Shown: in pieces, positions 1-10,711 of the stretch | Numbering within the stretch: position 1 is the stretch's first letter | Layout: the number at the start of each line of letters is the position of its first letter | The notes under the pieces: model-generated | Seen by the model: only the letters and a program-made list of their open reading frames with translations | The model's database searches: none | Told to the model about the DNA's origin: nothing | Made by a program: the position numbers and the translations under genes | Source: Calamus simplicifolius | Lineage: Eukaryota > Streptophyta > Magnoliopsida > Arecales > Arecaceae | Direction: 5' to 3' | Length of the DNA stretch: 64,000 bases | NCBI GenBank assembly: GCA_900491605.1 | Contig: UESW01004237.1 | Span: forward strand, 371,640-435,639

Positions 1-1
1 T

Positions 2-1200
2 AGGAAGGTGGATTTTGAATTATTTGAGAATGAGGGCTTTCTAGTTGGGAGACAGCTTATCGAGATGGGTTGGGAGAAAATTTGTTCTCTAGAGTGCCCG
101 ACTTATCCCTCATTGGTTAAAAATTTTACAAGAATCTGTCAAGAGGAGACCATGGACTTATTAGCAATGTAAGAGGAGTCAGACTATCTGTTACTGCTGA
201 GATTTTGTCTAGATTGTTGGAATTACCCTTGTCTGGCACTTCCACCTTTTCTTCTGATGACCGCGCCCCAGCTTTATCCAGATTATTAAACAGGGATGTG
301 GTTGGATTTGAAGAGGTATTTGCTAATCAGCTTTCTTTAGAGTTGAGATTACTACACAATATCTGCAGTAGGATTCTCTTTCCTAAAACTGGTAGATTTG
401 ACTATGTCTCGGAGAGAGATGTCTTTGTAATGGACGCCATAGTGACAGGCAAGCCTATCAATCTTCCCAGCATGATTCTGTGGTACATAGCAGATTGTGG
501 AGGGAAAAGGAAATCAAGTCTGCCTTATGAGATGATCCTTACAATGATTTTTCGAAGCCAAGGTGTGGTGATTTCTGATATTGAACCTATGAAGAATCTA
601 AGACACACTGATTTTTATAGTCTAGCAACAATTCATCGGATGGGATTTATCAAAAAGAATGGTAAATGGGAAAGGAAAGGAGTGACAGAAGATAGAGCTA
701 CAGATACTGAGGCTGCAGGACCCTCTGTTAGACATCCTTCGCCTGCACCTCCGAGCCCTTTGATTTCTGCCTCTGCTCCAGCCCCAGTTTCAACTTTTGT
801 TCAAACTTCATCTTCTGCTAGTTTTTCAGATCAACAACTTATGCAACTCAAAGCCTTACTTGAAGATCAATCTGATAAGCTTAAAACTGATTTTGAGAAT
901 AAATTTATGCATTTGAGAGAGACTCTTTATTCTCTTGATGATCGTATCTCAAAGATTGAGTCCACTCTCGGCTCTTCATCGGCATCCTTAAGTGGTGATC
1001 TCAAGAATATTTTTGAAGAACTTAAGGATATATGTGGAGATGGAGAGACATATGCAAAGAGCAACGCAGAGCTTCAAGACAAAATTCAGAGTGCGTGCAC
1101 CTTTGTTGATGAAAGACTCAAGGAATATGTAAAAATTCAATCTGAAGGAATGAAAAATATAGTAGATCATCTAACTAGAATTGTAAGAACTCATTTTTGA
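2..1200 (+). pseudogene. env-like (downstream) ORF of Sirevirus 1, partial, frameshifted
   Basis: The frame is open from about 130 to the TGA at 1198-1200, roughly 355 codons. The 5' end lies outside the window and one frameshift sits near 122-132, where the upstream frame (residues like RKVDFELFENEGF) passes into the long frame. There is no ATG at the start of the long frame, so it is a continuation and not a new start. The N-terminal half resembles the family annotated as putative plant transposon protein. A proline/serine-rich linker follows, then a C-terminal coiled coil (heptads around DQQLMQLKALLEDQ). A close homologue lies at 42949-44349 on the other strand. Biochemical function is unknown. 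In Sireviruses this position holds the env-like gene, but I see no convincing signal peptide or transmembrane helix. Confidence 0.7.
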
Positions 1201-1383
1201 GTTACTAGAGTTTCAATCCTTGTTTTGTACTGAAGTTTTTATTATGCTTTCATTTTGAAATCAATGTACTGAACATTTTGATGTATTAGACCTTTAAATG
1301 AAATGAATTCTCTATTTCCTTATTTTAATGAATGAATGAAATTTGAATGAATGTTTATGATTCTCTATCTTTTTGTTGATAAC

Positions 1384-1573
1384 AAAAAAGGGGGAGAATT
1401 TTATAGTTCTATGATTGTGATAAAATGAGATAAACAATGAGATATTTAATTAAGTTTCATAGGGGGAGCTACTTCATTAAGGGGGAGCCTAAGCCTAACT
1501 ATGAAAACAAAATAAATTCACTAATCAATCATGAACAAACTCAATATTTTTGTCATCATCAAAAAGGGGGAGA
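1384..1573 (+). promoter_or_regulatory. multiple polypurine tracts of Sirevirus 1
   Basis: Four G-rich purine tracts lie between the last ORF and the LTR: AAAAAAGGGGGAGA at 1384-1397, AGGGGGAG at 1461-1468, AAGGGGGAG at 1479-1487 and AAAAAGGGGGAGA at 1561-1573. The last abuts the LTR and should prime plus-strand DNA synthesis. Repeated polypurine tracts are a known Sirevirus trait. Confidence 0.8.
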
Positions 1574-1574
1574 T

Positions 1575-3294
1575 TGTTGAAAGATTATAGAAAAATTATA
1601 TGATCCAATCCTTTTGATTTTGACTAAAAACCATTGAGTTTATTAAAGGATGTAATGAGTTTATGTAAATGAACAACAAATTTATTTTGAACAATCAATG
1701 AGAATGCTCAAGTTTAAATTTAATCAATTTTGAAAGTGACTTTAAGCTTAATATTCAAACTTTCAAAAAGAAATGTTATAATTCATGTTTTAATCAATAA
1801 GTTTTTGGATTAGTTCTTGAATCAATTCTAAATATTAATTTTATTGGTTTCATGTCAAAACAATGAATTAAAATGAATCTGGAACGATTTTAATGTCAAT
1901 CAGAAAAGTTTCTGATTTTTGATACGTTCCGGAGCCGACTTCTGAGTTTCAGAGTCGACTCCGCTTAGTGTACAGAAATGTGCATCTGTGTCGAGTCGAC
2001 CCATAAAATTATCGAGTCGACCCCTGATTCTGTCGAGCCGACTCCTGGACTGTGCGAGTCGACTCCGCTCAGACACCAGAAGAGTGTTTTTTTGAGCACT
2101 TCGCGAGTCGACCCCAAGTCTTTCTCGAGTCAACTCCCGACTTTCAGGAGTCGACACTTCACTTTTAGCGAGTCGACCCCTAACCTTTTTAAACATTTCT
2201 ATTTTTGGTAAGACGAGCTCGAGCCGACTCGGGAAAAGCATGAGTCGACTCCAGCAAATCTGGGCGATTTTTAACGATGACACATCAGCCCCAACGGTAA
2301 GATTTTTAAATAACAGCTATTTTTCCTTGTCTCTAACGGATATATTTTTGCAGATTCTATAAATAGAGGAGCTCTTTTCAAATCAAAACAACCCAGAGAA
2401 AATTAAAAAGAGAGAAAAGAATATCTTTTAAAAAGAGGGAAAAATAGAGCATATTGGAAAAATCATCTAGCTCAAAGAAGAGTGATTCAAAAGGAGTGAA
2501 ATCCAAGAGGAAGTTTCGTCTGCTCCTTCTCATCAATCCACAAGAGTTAAAAGAAAATCCACAAGCATTTCAAAGGTCAAATCGGAGGATTTTCAAAAAG
2601 AAGAAAAAGCTTCATCTCAACTCCAAAGTCTTCAACGGTCAAGAATCTTGCTGAGGCGTGATTCAACATTTCAAGAGGAGTTAAAGAGAAGAAGAAAGCC
2701 AAAGCCACTACCATCTGCAATACAATCAGGCTTTTCTAACTCTTTATTTTGTACTTCATTTGTATATTGCTCAAGGGGAGCATTTCATTATCCAAACACT
2801 TTTATTCTAATTGTTTGCTGATTCAATCAGTGGATTGAATCAGTGGAGGTTGATATACCTCGTTGCAAGCCGAAGTGCTTGTGTTGGGTTAGTTGTGAGC
2901 CCGAGAAAAACAACGTGTAGGATTTTGTGCTGGTAAGCCCGAGTTAAAACCAACTGGGTTCGTTGTTCACCCGTGGAAAACAACAAGTTTGAGTTGTGAG
3001 CTTGGAAAACAACTCGGCTGTAATCTAGAGAGATTATAGTGTGGACCCAAGTGAATCTTGGGAGTGGACGTAGGTGTTGGTTGCACCGAACCACTATAAA
3101 ATTATCTTGTGTTTGCCGTGCTATATTTTCTCTCTCTCTATCTCTCTTTATTAATTGCTTGTGTATTGCTTATTAGTTAATTTCACTCACTTGCACATCT
3201 TGAGCAAATCAGTTTAAATCTTCTAAAAAGTCTTGAATTTTTAAGAACCCAATTCACCCCCCCCCCCCCTCTTGGGTTGCCATCTGGGCCAACA
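1575..3294 (+). repeat. 3' LTR of Sirevirus 1 (1,720 bp)
   Basis: It starts TGTTGA directly after the polypurine tract and ends GGCCAACA. A TATA box (CTATAAATAG, 2357-2366) marks the U3/R side. The U3 contains about twelve copies of a GAGTCGAC-cored motif (1928-2252). The last ~450 bases (about 2840-3294), including a poly-C run at 3256-3269, match the reverse complement of the LTR of the element at 40981-51055, although the U3 regions differ. ORFs in this stretch are not genes. Confidence 0.85.
1928..2252 (+). promoter_or_regulatory. array of GAGTCGAC-cored motifs in U3
   Basis: About twelve irregularly spaced copies of (C/G)GAG(T/C)CGAC(T/C)CC lie 100-430 bases upstream of the LTR TATA box. 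The GTCGAC core is palindromic. Maize Sireviruses are known to carry conserved palindromic repeats in their LTRs, and this looks like the local counterpart with a different sequence. A role in transcription or silencing is inference. Confidence 0.6.
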
Positions 3295-3299
3295 GTATA

Positions 3300-4317
3300 T
3301 ATGCCAAAACCCTACCTAAAGGGTATGTGATAATCTGCTTATATGTAGATGACCTGTTAATCATTGGTAGTAATACAGAAATGATTAAACAACAAAGAAA
3401 ATGTTAATCAAACATTTTATATGAAAAATATGGGTGTTGCAGATGTTATACTAGGGATTCGAATCACTAGAACATCTGAAGAAATAATATTATCTCAATC
3501 TCATTATATTGAGAAAATATTAAATAAGTATAAAAAGTATGATACTAGCCCGGTGAAAACACCTGTAGATGTTAATCTACATTTGGCTAAGTATACTGAA
3601 GAACCCATATCTCAATTGGAATACTCACGTATAATTGGCAGTTTAATGTATGTTATAAATTGCACTCGTCCTGACATAGCATATGCTGTCAATAAGTTGA
3701 GTATATTTACAAGTAATCCAGGTCCAAATCATTGGACAGCTTTAATAAGGGTATTAAGATATTTGTGATATACCCTAAGTTATGGATTATATTATTCAAG
3801 ATATCCAGCTGTACTAGAAGGATACAGTTATGCAAATTGAATATCTAACACAGAAGATACAAAGTCCACAAGTGGATATGTATTCACCTTAGGAAGAGGT
3901 GTTGTGTCATGGAAATCTTCTAAGCAAACATGTATAGCTCGATCCACTATGGAATCTAAGTTTATTGCCTTAGAAAAGGCAGCTAAAGAAGCAGAATGGC
4001 TTCGAAACCTTTTAGAAGATATTCCATGTTGGTCAAAGCCTGTGTCTGCAATATGCATACATTGTGATAGTCAATCGGCAATTTGCAGAGCACAGAATAA
4101 AATGTATAATGGTAAGTCTAGACATATACGTCACAGACATAATACCATTAAGCAGTTACTTGAAATTGGTGTAATTTCTATTGACTATGTTCAGTCAAAG
4201 AAAAACCTAGCGGATCCATTAACAAAGGGGTTACCAAGAGATCAAGTAAACTGTTTATCGATGGGAATGGGTTTAAAACCTATAACTGAAAATCTTCATA
4301 GTGGATACCCAACCTAG
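3300..4317 (+). pseudogene. Copia reverse transcriptase / RNase H remnant
   Basis: The remnant begins at the YVDDLL catalytic motif of reverse transcriptase. A frameshift near 3400-3420 precedes a 115-residue open stretch (3421-3768) with the Copia signature [26 protein letters not shown] nonsense codon follows at 3766-3768 and another near 3838. The RNase H part (3904-4317, 137 residues) carries [19 protein letters not shown] and the terminal ADPLTKGLP block typical of Copia pol. The substrate in life would be the element's own RNA/DNA hybrid. The breaks mean no functional polyprotein can be made. I did not assign a finer Copia lineage. Confidence 0.85.
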
Positions 4318-4923
4318 CTGACTAGAGATCCCAAGATCTAGGTTCAAAAGGGACAACTAAATTATGAAGAGACTTGATAGCACTAAGGATGTACAATCCT
4401 ACTCATTCCTATATATGATAATTGGTAATACCTACTAAAGGTACTAGGATAAGCATTGTTTTTAATGATTCTTATGATATGAACATTCATGTAGGGTATA
4501 GCAGGATACTCTTAATAAGAATCACCTATGTGAGTATGAACTGGGCCAATTCTATAAGAATTTTAAGGTTTAATTCTCTGAAGCACTCATGAGACCAGGA
4601 GTTGTTCAGGGCCAAAATGAACACAACCATGAGAATCAAAAGAATGCTTGGAAAGAAGTTGTGTGATTGTTATTATCTTAGTTTACACAAAATGCTAAAA
4701 GGTTCAAGACATCATGTTCACCTTTTAGCAAGTAAACTCGATAATAACTCACTAAGGAAGGTTCAAAGCCACAAGCTACCTATCCCGATACAACTTCATC
4801 CCATTATACTCTCTTAGTGTGTCTGCATATTCATTTGCATTAAAATCCTTTTATGTGGGGGTTTTCCTTTGTTGATCTTTGATGATCATTGATCTACGTT
4901 CAATTTCTATTCATGTGGTGGAT
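4318..4923 (+). other. 3' untranslated region of the older Copia
   Basis: This stretch lies between the pol stop and the LTR. Short open frames such as 4602-4817 show no family features and are treated as non-coding. A purine-rich patch (GTGGTGGA, 4915-4922) next to the LTR is the likely polypurine tract. Confidence 0.6.
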
Positions 4924-5699
4924 TGTTGGATAATGGGCCAAAATACGCCTAAATACCCTAATGGGCCTTGAAAGCCCATCACCGCCCTTTAGTGTATGAA
5001 TGAGAAATTGCGAGAACATTTAGTCTCATATCGAAAAGAACAAGAAAGGAAGGTTCACTTATATGGAAACTACTTCCTTGAAGCTTAAGTTCCTTTGGCT
5101 CACCATAAGTGAAGAGCTTGATACGCATCACCCTCGCGCATGCGCGTGTGCGAAGGGCACAATGGGCGCTTTGTAGGCGCACTTTGTATCTGATCGGCTG
5201 ATCTTCAGATCACAGCCATGAAAAGGCTTATCCGATCGCCTGATCTGAAGATCATGATGTCTAAAGGGCATATCAAGGGTGATAAGCCCTTAACCCTCAC
5301 ATCCTTTGATTTTAGAATTTAAATTAAATTAAATTCGTAGGGTTGCTTTCAAAGGGTACCTAAAACCTATAAATAGGACCCTAGACCTAAGCATTTCATT
5401 CATCCCAAGCCATTCCGAATTGAGTTCAATCTGAATCAATTCTAGTCTTCTCCTCTCTTAGGCATTTGCATACTTTCCTAAGGTTAGTATAGCAATAGTG
5501 CATTGAAAAGAGAGTAGCATTCTTGGTTCGATATTTTTGGTGAATTATAGTGCTGCTTTCATCAAAAGGAGATTGTTGTATCCTGGGAGACAATCGTCAT
5601 ACTGACCGTAAGCACCATTGCGGGACGAAATTGTCTTAAGGACATAGAGTGAAACTCTAGCCTCAGTCTGATTCATTAGATAGCCACCATCTGCCAACA
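4924..5699 (+). repeat. 3' LTR of the older Copia (776 bp)
   Basis: It starts TGTTGGATAATGGGCC and ends CTGCCAACA, with a TATA box CCTATAAATAG at 5366-5376. The 5' LTR is not in the window, so the boundaries rest on TG/CA ends and position after the polypurine-like tract. Confidence 0.7.
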
Positions 5700-6415
5700 T
5701 ACACCCACCAACAAAGTTAATAATGGAATGTCTTGTAATTAGATACTAAAGGAATGTGCATTTTTTTATCATCCAAATTAACAATGAATGAAATGCACAA
5801 CACTGATCAGTCAAGGAGAACATAAAAAGCACAAGTGGCTGTATTGATAACTTGGTCACTACAAACTAATGGTTCCAAAAGAATAAGAAAAAAGAAGTTC
5901 CACTCTTGAATAAATAGCAAAAAATGTGAAATCCACAAAATGTAAATTCTACTACTGGATTGGAATGTTTTTTTGATCTGGAGATGTTACAGCAAGGTTT
6001 CATTTTCCAAGCATATAGTGTGTTGCAGCAAGGTTTCATTTTTCAAGCGTATAGTGCTAATGAAGAGGTGGGTTGCATTCTAAAAAGTTTTATTTAAAGT
6101 TGGTTTGTAATGTTAAAGCATGTTTGGATGTGATCAAATATACTTTTCTCATAAATTAATTAATTTTCTTAGATTTATGTTAGACTTTTCAATTGCAAGT
6201 TAATCCATCTAGCCTGCATGGACTTCTATCTAACCTGACCATGAGTTTGTGGCAGAATCATTGTCTGAAATTTGTTGTTATGGACTTGATATTCCTTGGA
6301 ATTATTGGAATTGCTTTGAAAATATTGGATATGCAAGTTTATTGTTGAAATGGATTTAAATTGTTAATGTGTTGGGTTTTCTTGATATGTAATCGCTAAT
6401 TTAATTTTCTTCTAG
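5700..6415. other. no gene recognised; upstream part or intron of the CACTA-like relic
   Basis: This stretch is AT-rich with no open frame of note. It contains a direct repeat of about 25 bases around 5992-6012 and 6024-6044 (core AGCAAGGTTTCATTTT). It ends at a pyrimidine tract and TCTAG acceptor before the first exon-like block at 6416, so part of it is probably intron. Confidence 0.5.
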
Positions 6416-7380
6416 GATGATTGGGATATTGATCTGACAGATAAAAGGATAAGAGATATTATTGACAGGCAATTAAACGAGGCTTGGAAGCAACAAAAGC
6501 ACAAGTTTTATGCTTGGTACTTGCAAAAGGAGATGGACAAGCTCTCAGATGCAGATGCTTACGCAAAGCCTCATCCATATTGTAAACCTGAAGATTGGAA
6601 GTTCTTAGTCAAAAATTGAAGGTCAAAAGAATGGCAGGTATGATTATTTGATTACATTGTTTTATTGAGTCATGAATTTCTTATGTGTTCATTTGCTAGA
6701 TTTTCATGCTTCAAAGTTATTAGTTATCTCTTTTCTTATTATAGGAAAGGCGAGAGAAGAATATTAAGAACCTCCGCAATAGAAAGACAAAGACTAAGAA
6801 TGGATCAGTGACAACAGCAAACCATCATGTTCGTCGCAATAGGAATGTCGCTGTTGATAATATCAAAAGTTGGAAGGAGCTTCATCATGACGAGAAGATG
6901 GACAAGTGGACATCCGACATATGTCGAGACCAATATGTAAGTATTTAATTCTAAATTATGATGTTTTGTCCATATTATTGTTATGGAAATGATATCTTTT
7001 TTTTCATTTCATATTTTCTCTGATAGGCCTAGATGATGACATATAAGAATGACTCAGAGAACCAGCTCACTGACCTTCAAATTATGGAGAAGGTTTTGGG
7101 GCCTCGATCAGCATATGCTCCAGGATGGTCGCGTATTCAAACTAGTCATCAATTAGGGGAGAGACAGTTTGTTGAATCTTCTACGATCCATAATGTCGAT
7201 CGACCCTCTTATGATGAGCTTGTTCAGCAGCTTCAGCATGCCAACGAAAAGATCGGCACCATGTCCTCAGTGCTAGAGAATGTTATGGCCTGCATGACTG
7301 CGATTGAGACTTCACAGGTTGCATCGTCGAGCAAACCTCCACCTTCATCTTCCACTGACATCTTGGATGAGAGAGATTGA
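6416..7380 (+). pseudogene. CACTA (En/Spm)-type transposon protein, three exon-like blocks with stops
   Basis: The blocks are 6416-6637, 6745-6936 and 7027-7380, separated by introns with GT...AG ends (GTATGA/ATAG and GTAAGT/ATAG). Block 1 holds a CKPEDWKFLVKN stretch, block 2 a basic NRKTKTKNG region, and block 3 EKVLGPRSAYAPGW followed by a coiled coil. This order resembles the plant Ptta/En/Spm (Transposase_24) family, the second protein of CACTA elements that binds subterminal repeats. There is a nonsense codon TGA at 6617-6619, where the family has tryptophan, and a TAG at the start of block 3, so the gene is dead. CACTA-like subterminal repeats follow at 7640-8079. Family assignment is by motif resemblance only. 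Confidence 0.6.
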
Positions 7381-7424
7381 GTTGTATCTTCCACTGACAT
7401 CTTGGATGAGAGAGATTGAGTTGT
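7347..7424 (+). repeat. 39-bp tandem duplication at the end of the CACTA-like ORF
   Basis: Two perfect adjacent 39-base copies (7347-7385 and 7386-7424) duplicate the last codons and the stop. The first stop still ends the frame, so the protein is not lengthened. Confidence 0.9.
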
Positions 7425-7639
7425 CTATGCATTGTTCACTCTTTTATCTTTTTTTTAAGCTGATATCAAATACTTTACTTTGGTTTAAAACATTTCGATT
7501 GTATTTTAGATTTTGGACTTTGTTGATGTATTTATTAATGCTATTTAGTTTCATGAACTTTAATTTAGAGTCATTCGTAACTAATTTGGTTTCCACAATG
7601 AATTTAATATTAGGAACAAGTTATAATTGCAATAATTTT

Positions 7640-8079
7640 AAATGAATTTGCAACAAAAATAAAATTATTTAGCAACGATCTCTTTTTCGCAATGAAACTA
7701 AGTTTGTTGCAGAAACTCAAATTCAGTAACAAATTTGACTAAAAAAACATTCGTTGCAGCAAACATTTAGCAACGAATTTGGTTTCAGCAACCAAAATAA
7801 ATTTGTTGCAGAAACTCGACTTCAGTAACGAATTATCGTATTTTTTTTGAAAGTAGTAGCAACGAATTTTCTAGATTCCACAACGAAATGTTTTCGTTGC
7901 AAAAGGTAGACTTTCTGTAACGAATTATATTCGTTGCTAAAAGTAGTGATTTGAGCTTCAGCAACCAACTTTCTGTAACGAATGGTATCGAATATAAATT
8001 TATTGTGAAAAGTTTTCCGCAACAATTTTAGCACTTTCAGTAATGACAAAAATTCTTGAAAGCCAAAAATCTTGTAGTT
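7640..8079 (+). repeat. CACTA subterminal repeats and probable 3' terminus
   Basis: A short motif, GCAACGAA or its complement TTCGTTGC, recurs about a dozen times in both orientations. Dense short repeats in both orientations next to the terminus are typical of CACTA ends. AAAGTAGTG at 7940-7948 is the complement of a CACTACTTT terminus and is the best candidate for the 3' end, although a few motif copies continue to about 8040. The 5' terminus and a 3-bp target duplication were not found. Confidence 0.55.
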
Positions 8080-8099
8080 ATTAATGCTTCTGCTCCTCA

Positions 8100-9890
8100 A
8101 GTAAGTTTAGATAATATTACAAAGCAATACTTTTAGGAAGACAAGATTGGAGTAATTTAAGGGATCGCTGGTGGATAAAAATATTTATTGGAGGAAATTT
8201 GAACAGAACTATAAAAAAATATAATGCAGGGTTTGGATGAGTATATGGAGGTTATAGTTTTAATAATTTTTAGAATACAATGGTATATAATTTAGTATTA
8301 GTTAGTAGATTTTTAAAAAGAAGAATTATTATTTAATAATGTTTAAAAGTATATATAATGCTTGTTAAATAGCTTTTTTCAAAGAAAGACTGATCGAGTT
8401 TTGTGTAAAGATTCTAATATTATATTAGCTAAAAGTTTAACTATCCAATATATATTAATGGTTATGAATGTATGTATTCGAAAATAAAGGAGAAAGACTA
8501 AAGAATATTGAAATCCAATGATTATGTCATAGTATTTGAAAGGAGAGAAACTAATAGCTTTTAAAGATAGAATGATGAAGGAAAAAAATAAAATCTGCAT
8601 AAGAAAATTTATATCATATGAGAAGAGATGGCTAATAGCATTAAGAAAGTAGCTATAGAGATGCTCGAAGAGTCAAAAGAAAGAGGCATAAAACTTGGTG
8701 GTGGAATGAAAAGTTTAAATTAGTGGTTAAGGCTAAAAGAGAGTATTATAAAAAACTACCTAAATGCAATGCATGGTAAAGATGGGCATTAAAGCTTTAC
8801 AATGTAAGAAAGAAGTTAAAAAGATAGTATGAAAGGTTAGATTTGAGACATATAAAAAGTTAAATTGAAAGATAGAAACTAAAGATGGAGACAAAAATAT
8901 ATGTAGGATTACGAGACTAAGAGAAAGGTAAGCTAAAAATATGATTCAAGTTAAATAGATAAAAGATGATGAACAAAAAGTTTTGATTAAAAAAGATGAG
9001 ATCAAAGAAAGATAGAAAAGCTTTTTTAATAAATTATTAAATAAAAATTATGTATATAATTTAAGAAATCCTACTAGTTTCATTGAGGATAGAATTATCA
9101 CATATACTTGTAAAATTAAAATATTTTATGTAAAAGAGGCTATGAAAAAAATGAAAATAGGAAGAATAGCCTAACAAAATTCTTACTAAGGTTTGAAAAT
9201 TTTTAAATGATATAGGAGTAACTTGGTTGATATATTTATTTTATAAGATTTTAGAGACTAGGAGGATGCATGATAAATGGAGGAAGAGCACTATGATACC
9301 AATTTATAAGAATAAAGATGATATTTAAAATCGTTCTAACTATTGTGATATTAAACTTATGAGTAATACTATAAAACTTTAGGAGAGGGTAATTGAACAT
9401 ATGTTGAGATATAGTATCAAAATTTTAAAGAATCAATTCAATTTTATATAAAAAAGAGTGATTATAAAAGTTATTTTTCTCCTTTAGAGATTAATAAAGA
9501 AGTACAAAAAAAAGATATAAGATCTTCATATAGTTTTTATTGATTTAGAAAAAGCATATGATAAAGTCTCTAAAATGAGTGTTAGAAAAAAAAATGGAAT
9601 ATCCATTAGATATTTTGACATAATAAATAATATGTGTGGTGAAGCACTTTCTTACATATATGGTTGAGTAATTGCTAATGCAAGAAATATTAGCTAGCAG
9701 TAATACCAATGAATTTTCAATTATAGCAGGCTTACATCTAAACATTAAACCTACATTCAAGATGATATTTTAGAATGCATATTATCTACAAATAATATAA
9801 TACTAATAGATAAAACTAAGATTCAAATTAATCATAAGTTAGAATTATGATGAAATATATTAGAATTTAGAAGTTTTAAGTTGAGTGGGA
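8100..9890 (+). pseudogene. RTE-clade LINE relic (endonuclease/reverse transcriptase), copy A
   Basis: Six-frame reading shows a decayed plant RTE polyprotein. An endonuclease-like start near 8180-8240 (FIGGNLNRT) is followed by reverse-transcriptase blocks WRKSTMIPIYKNKDD (about 9277-9325), ERVIEHMLRYSIK (about 9385-9424), NQFNFI and VFIDLEKAYDKVS (about 9534-9575). Stops and frameshifts occur every 100-200 bases. The last recognisable block (DKTKIQINHKLEL) lies near 9812-9850. Long AT-rich decay indicates an old insertion that predates the A/B duplication, because copy B (22330-24110) shares nearly all lesions. Confidence 0.8.
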
Positions 9891-10542
9891 TAAAGACAAA
9901 TATATGGAATTTAGAGGTTTTAAATTGAGTTGGGTCTCCTTCCATGTCCCTTTATTGTTATTTCTACTTCAGCAATAAAGCATGCTCTGATAATCCATTC
10001 TAAGATGCTGAATGCAAATTTTGAGTTTAACAATCTAATATATTGCATTGCAACGATGAAGTAATGCTATGCTGGGACTTTTTTATATTCTACACTTTGA
10101 TGGCCAAATATGACATGCCATGATTGTTAAATTTTGTTTAGTAGAAAAATAAAATTAATTTGATTACTTGTCTAGTTATTATACTATTACTTAAAAACAT
10201 TCTAAAATTCTAGCCAATTCTCTATATATCTAGACGAAAATATGGTTAATTTAGTGCCGCATTAGCTACTGTTAGGGGTAATGGCCATATGTTTGGGTGG
10301 CAGGCCCTAGTATAGGCAGAGGTTTTGGGAGCTAAATACAGTTTCTTCATTTTTTTTTGTTTGGGTTGTCAATTTATCATTTCTTTTTTATTTTCAAGAC
10401 ACGAAGACTAGTTGAAAGTGCGTCTATTTTATTTCATTACTTTTTCTTGATATTCATTGGAGTTTGGTGGCTGCAATTGAAATTTAGTGGCATTTGGACT
10501 GTTCTTTATTCTAAGCAAATAACTAAATCTATCTTTTTTCAG
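9891..10542. other. spacer with intron-like end, no gene recognised
   Basis: This part of the duplicated unit has no convincing open frame. It ends in a pyrimidine tract and TTTTTTCAG (10534-10542), a good splice acceptor for the exon-like block that follows. AAAGT at 10415-10419 is the unoccupied target of the Gypsy insertion found in copy B. Confidence 0.6.
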
Positions 10543-10671
10543 GATATTGATTGTATGCCTATAAATCCATGGGAGAATTTACCTGAAGATCTTAGAAAAC
10601 AGCGTGGAGTAGTTTTACCAGTGACACACCAAGTTTCTGGTAGCAGTTCTCAGCCACATTTGGATCCTTGA
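10543..10671 (+). pseudogene. exon-like fragment of an unidentified host gene, copy A
   Basis: An acceptor TTTTTTCAG leads into an open block (residues DIDCMPINPWENLPEDL... to HLDP) that stops at TGA 10669-10671. The corresponding block in copy B (30585-30726) reads three codons further before its stop. The composition is that of a real soluble-protein exon, but I do not recognise the family. No upstream exons are evident, so it is probably an orphan exon carried by the duplicated unit. Confidence 0.4.
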
Positions 10672-10711
10672 TACTACTAGGTGATGACTTAGAACTGCAT
10701 CCACTTCTCAT

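Larger units (their letters stand above)
1..3294 (+). mobile_element. Sirevirus-type Copia retrotransposon, 3' part (element 1)
   Basis: The window opens inside an LTR retrotransposon on the + strand. Visible parts are the end of an env-like downstream ORF, several purine-rich tracts, and a 3' LTR that starts TGTTGA at 1575 and ends CAACA at 3294. An extra ORF after pol together with multiple polypurine tracts is the known signature of Sireviruses. Gag, pol and the 5' LTR lie outside the window. The element is inserted in an older Copia reverse transcriptase gene, which resumes at 3295; GTATA (3295-3299) would be the target duplication, but its partner is not visible. A related element on the minus strand (40981-51055) has the same layout. 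Confidence 0.85.
3295..5699 (+). mobile_element. older Copia retrotransposon, 3' half, split by Sirevirus 1
   Basis: Immediately after the Sirevirus LTR, sequence resumes inside a Copia reverse transcriptase (ICLYVDDLL, about 3337-3364). It runs through RNase H to a stop at 4317, a ~600-base 3' untranslated stretch, and a 3' LTR at 4924-5699. The 5' half must lie left of the Sirevirus, outside the window. Frames are broken, so this is an inactive host for the younger insertion. Confidence 0.85.

Noticed and set aside
1900..2283. 127-codon minus-strand frame over the element 1 LTR
   Set aside because: It is generated by the GTCGAC motif array, with repeated SRLD/GRLD words, and lies inside an LTR.
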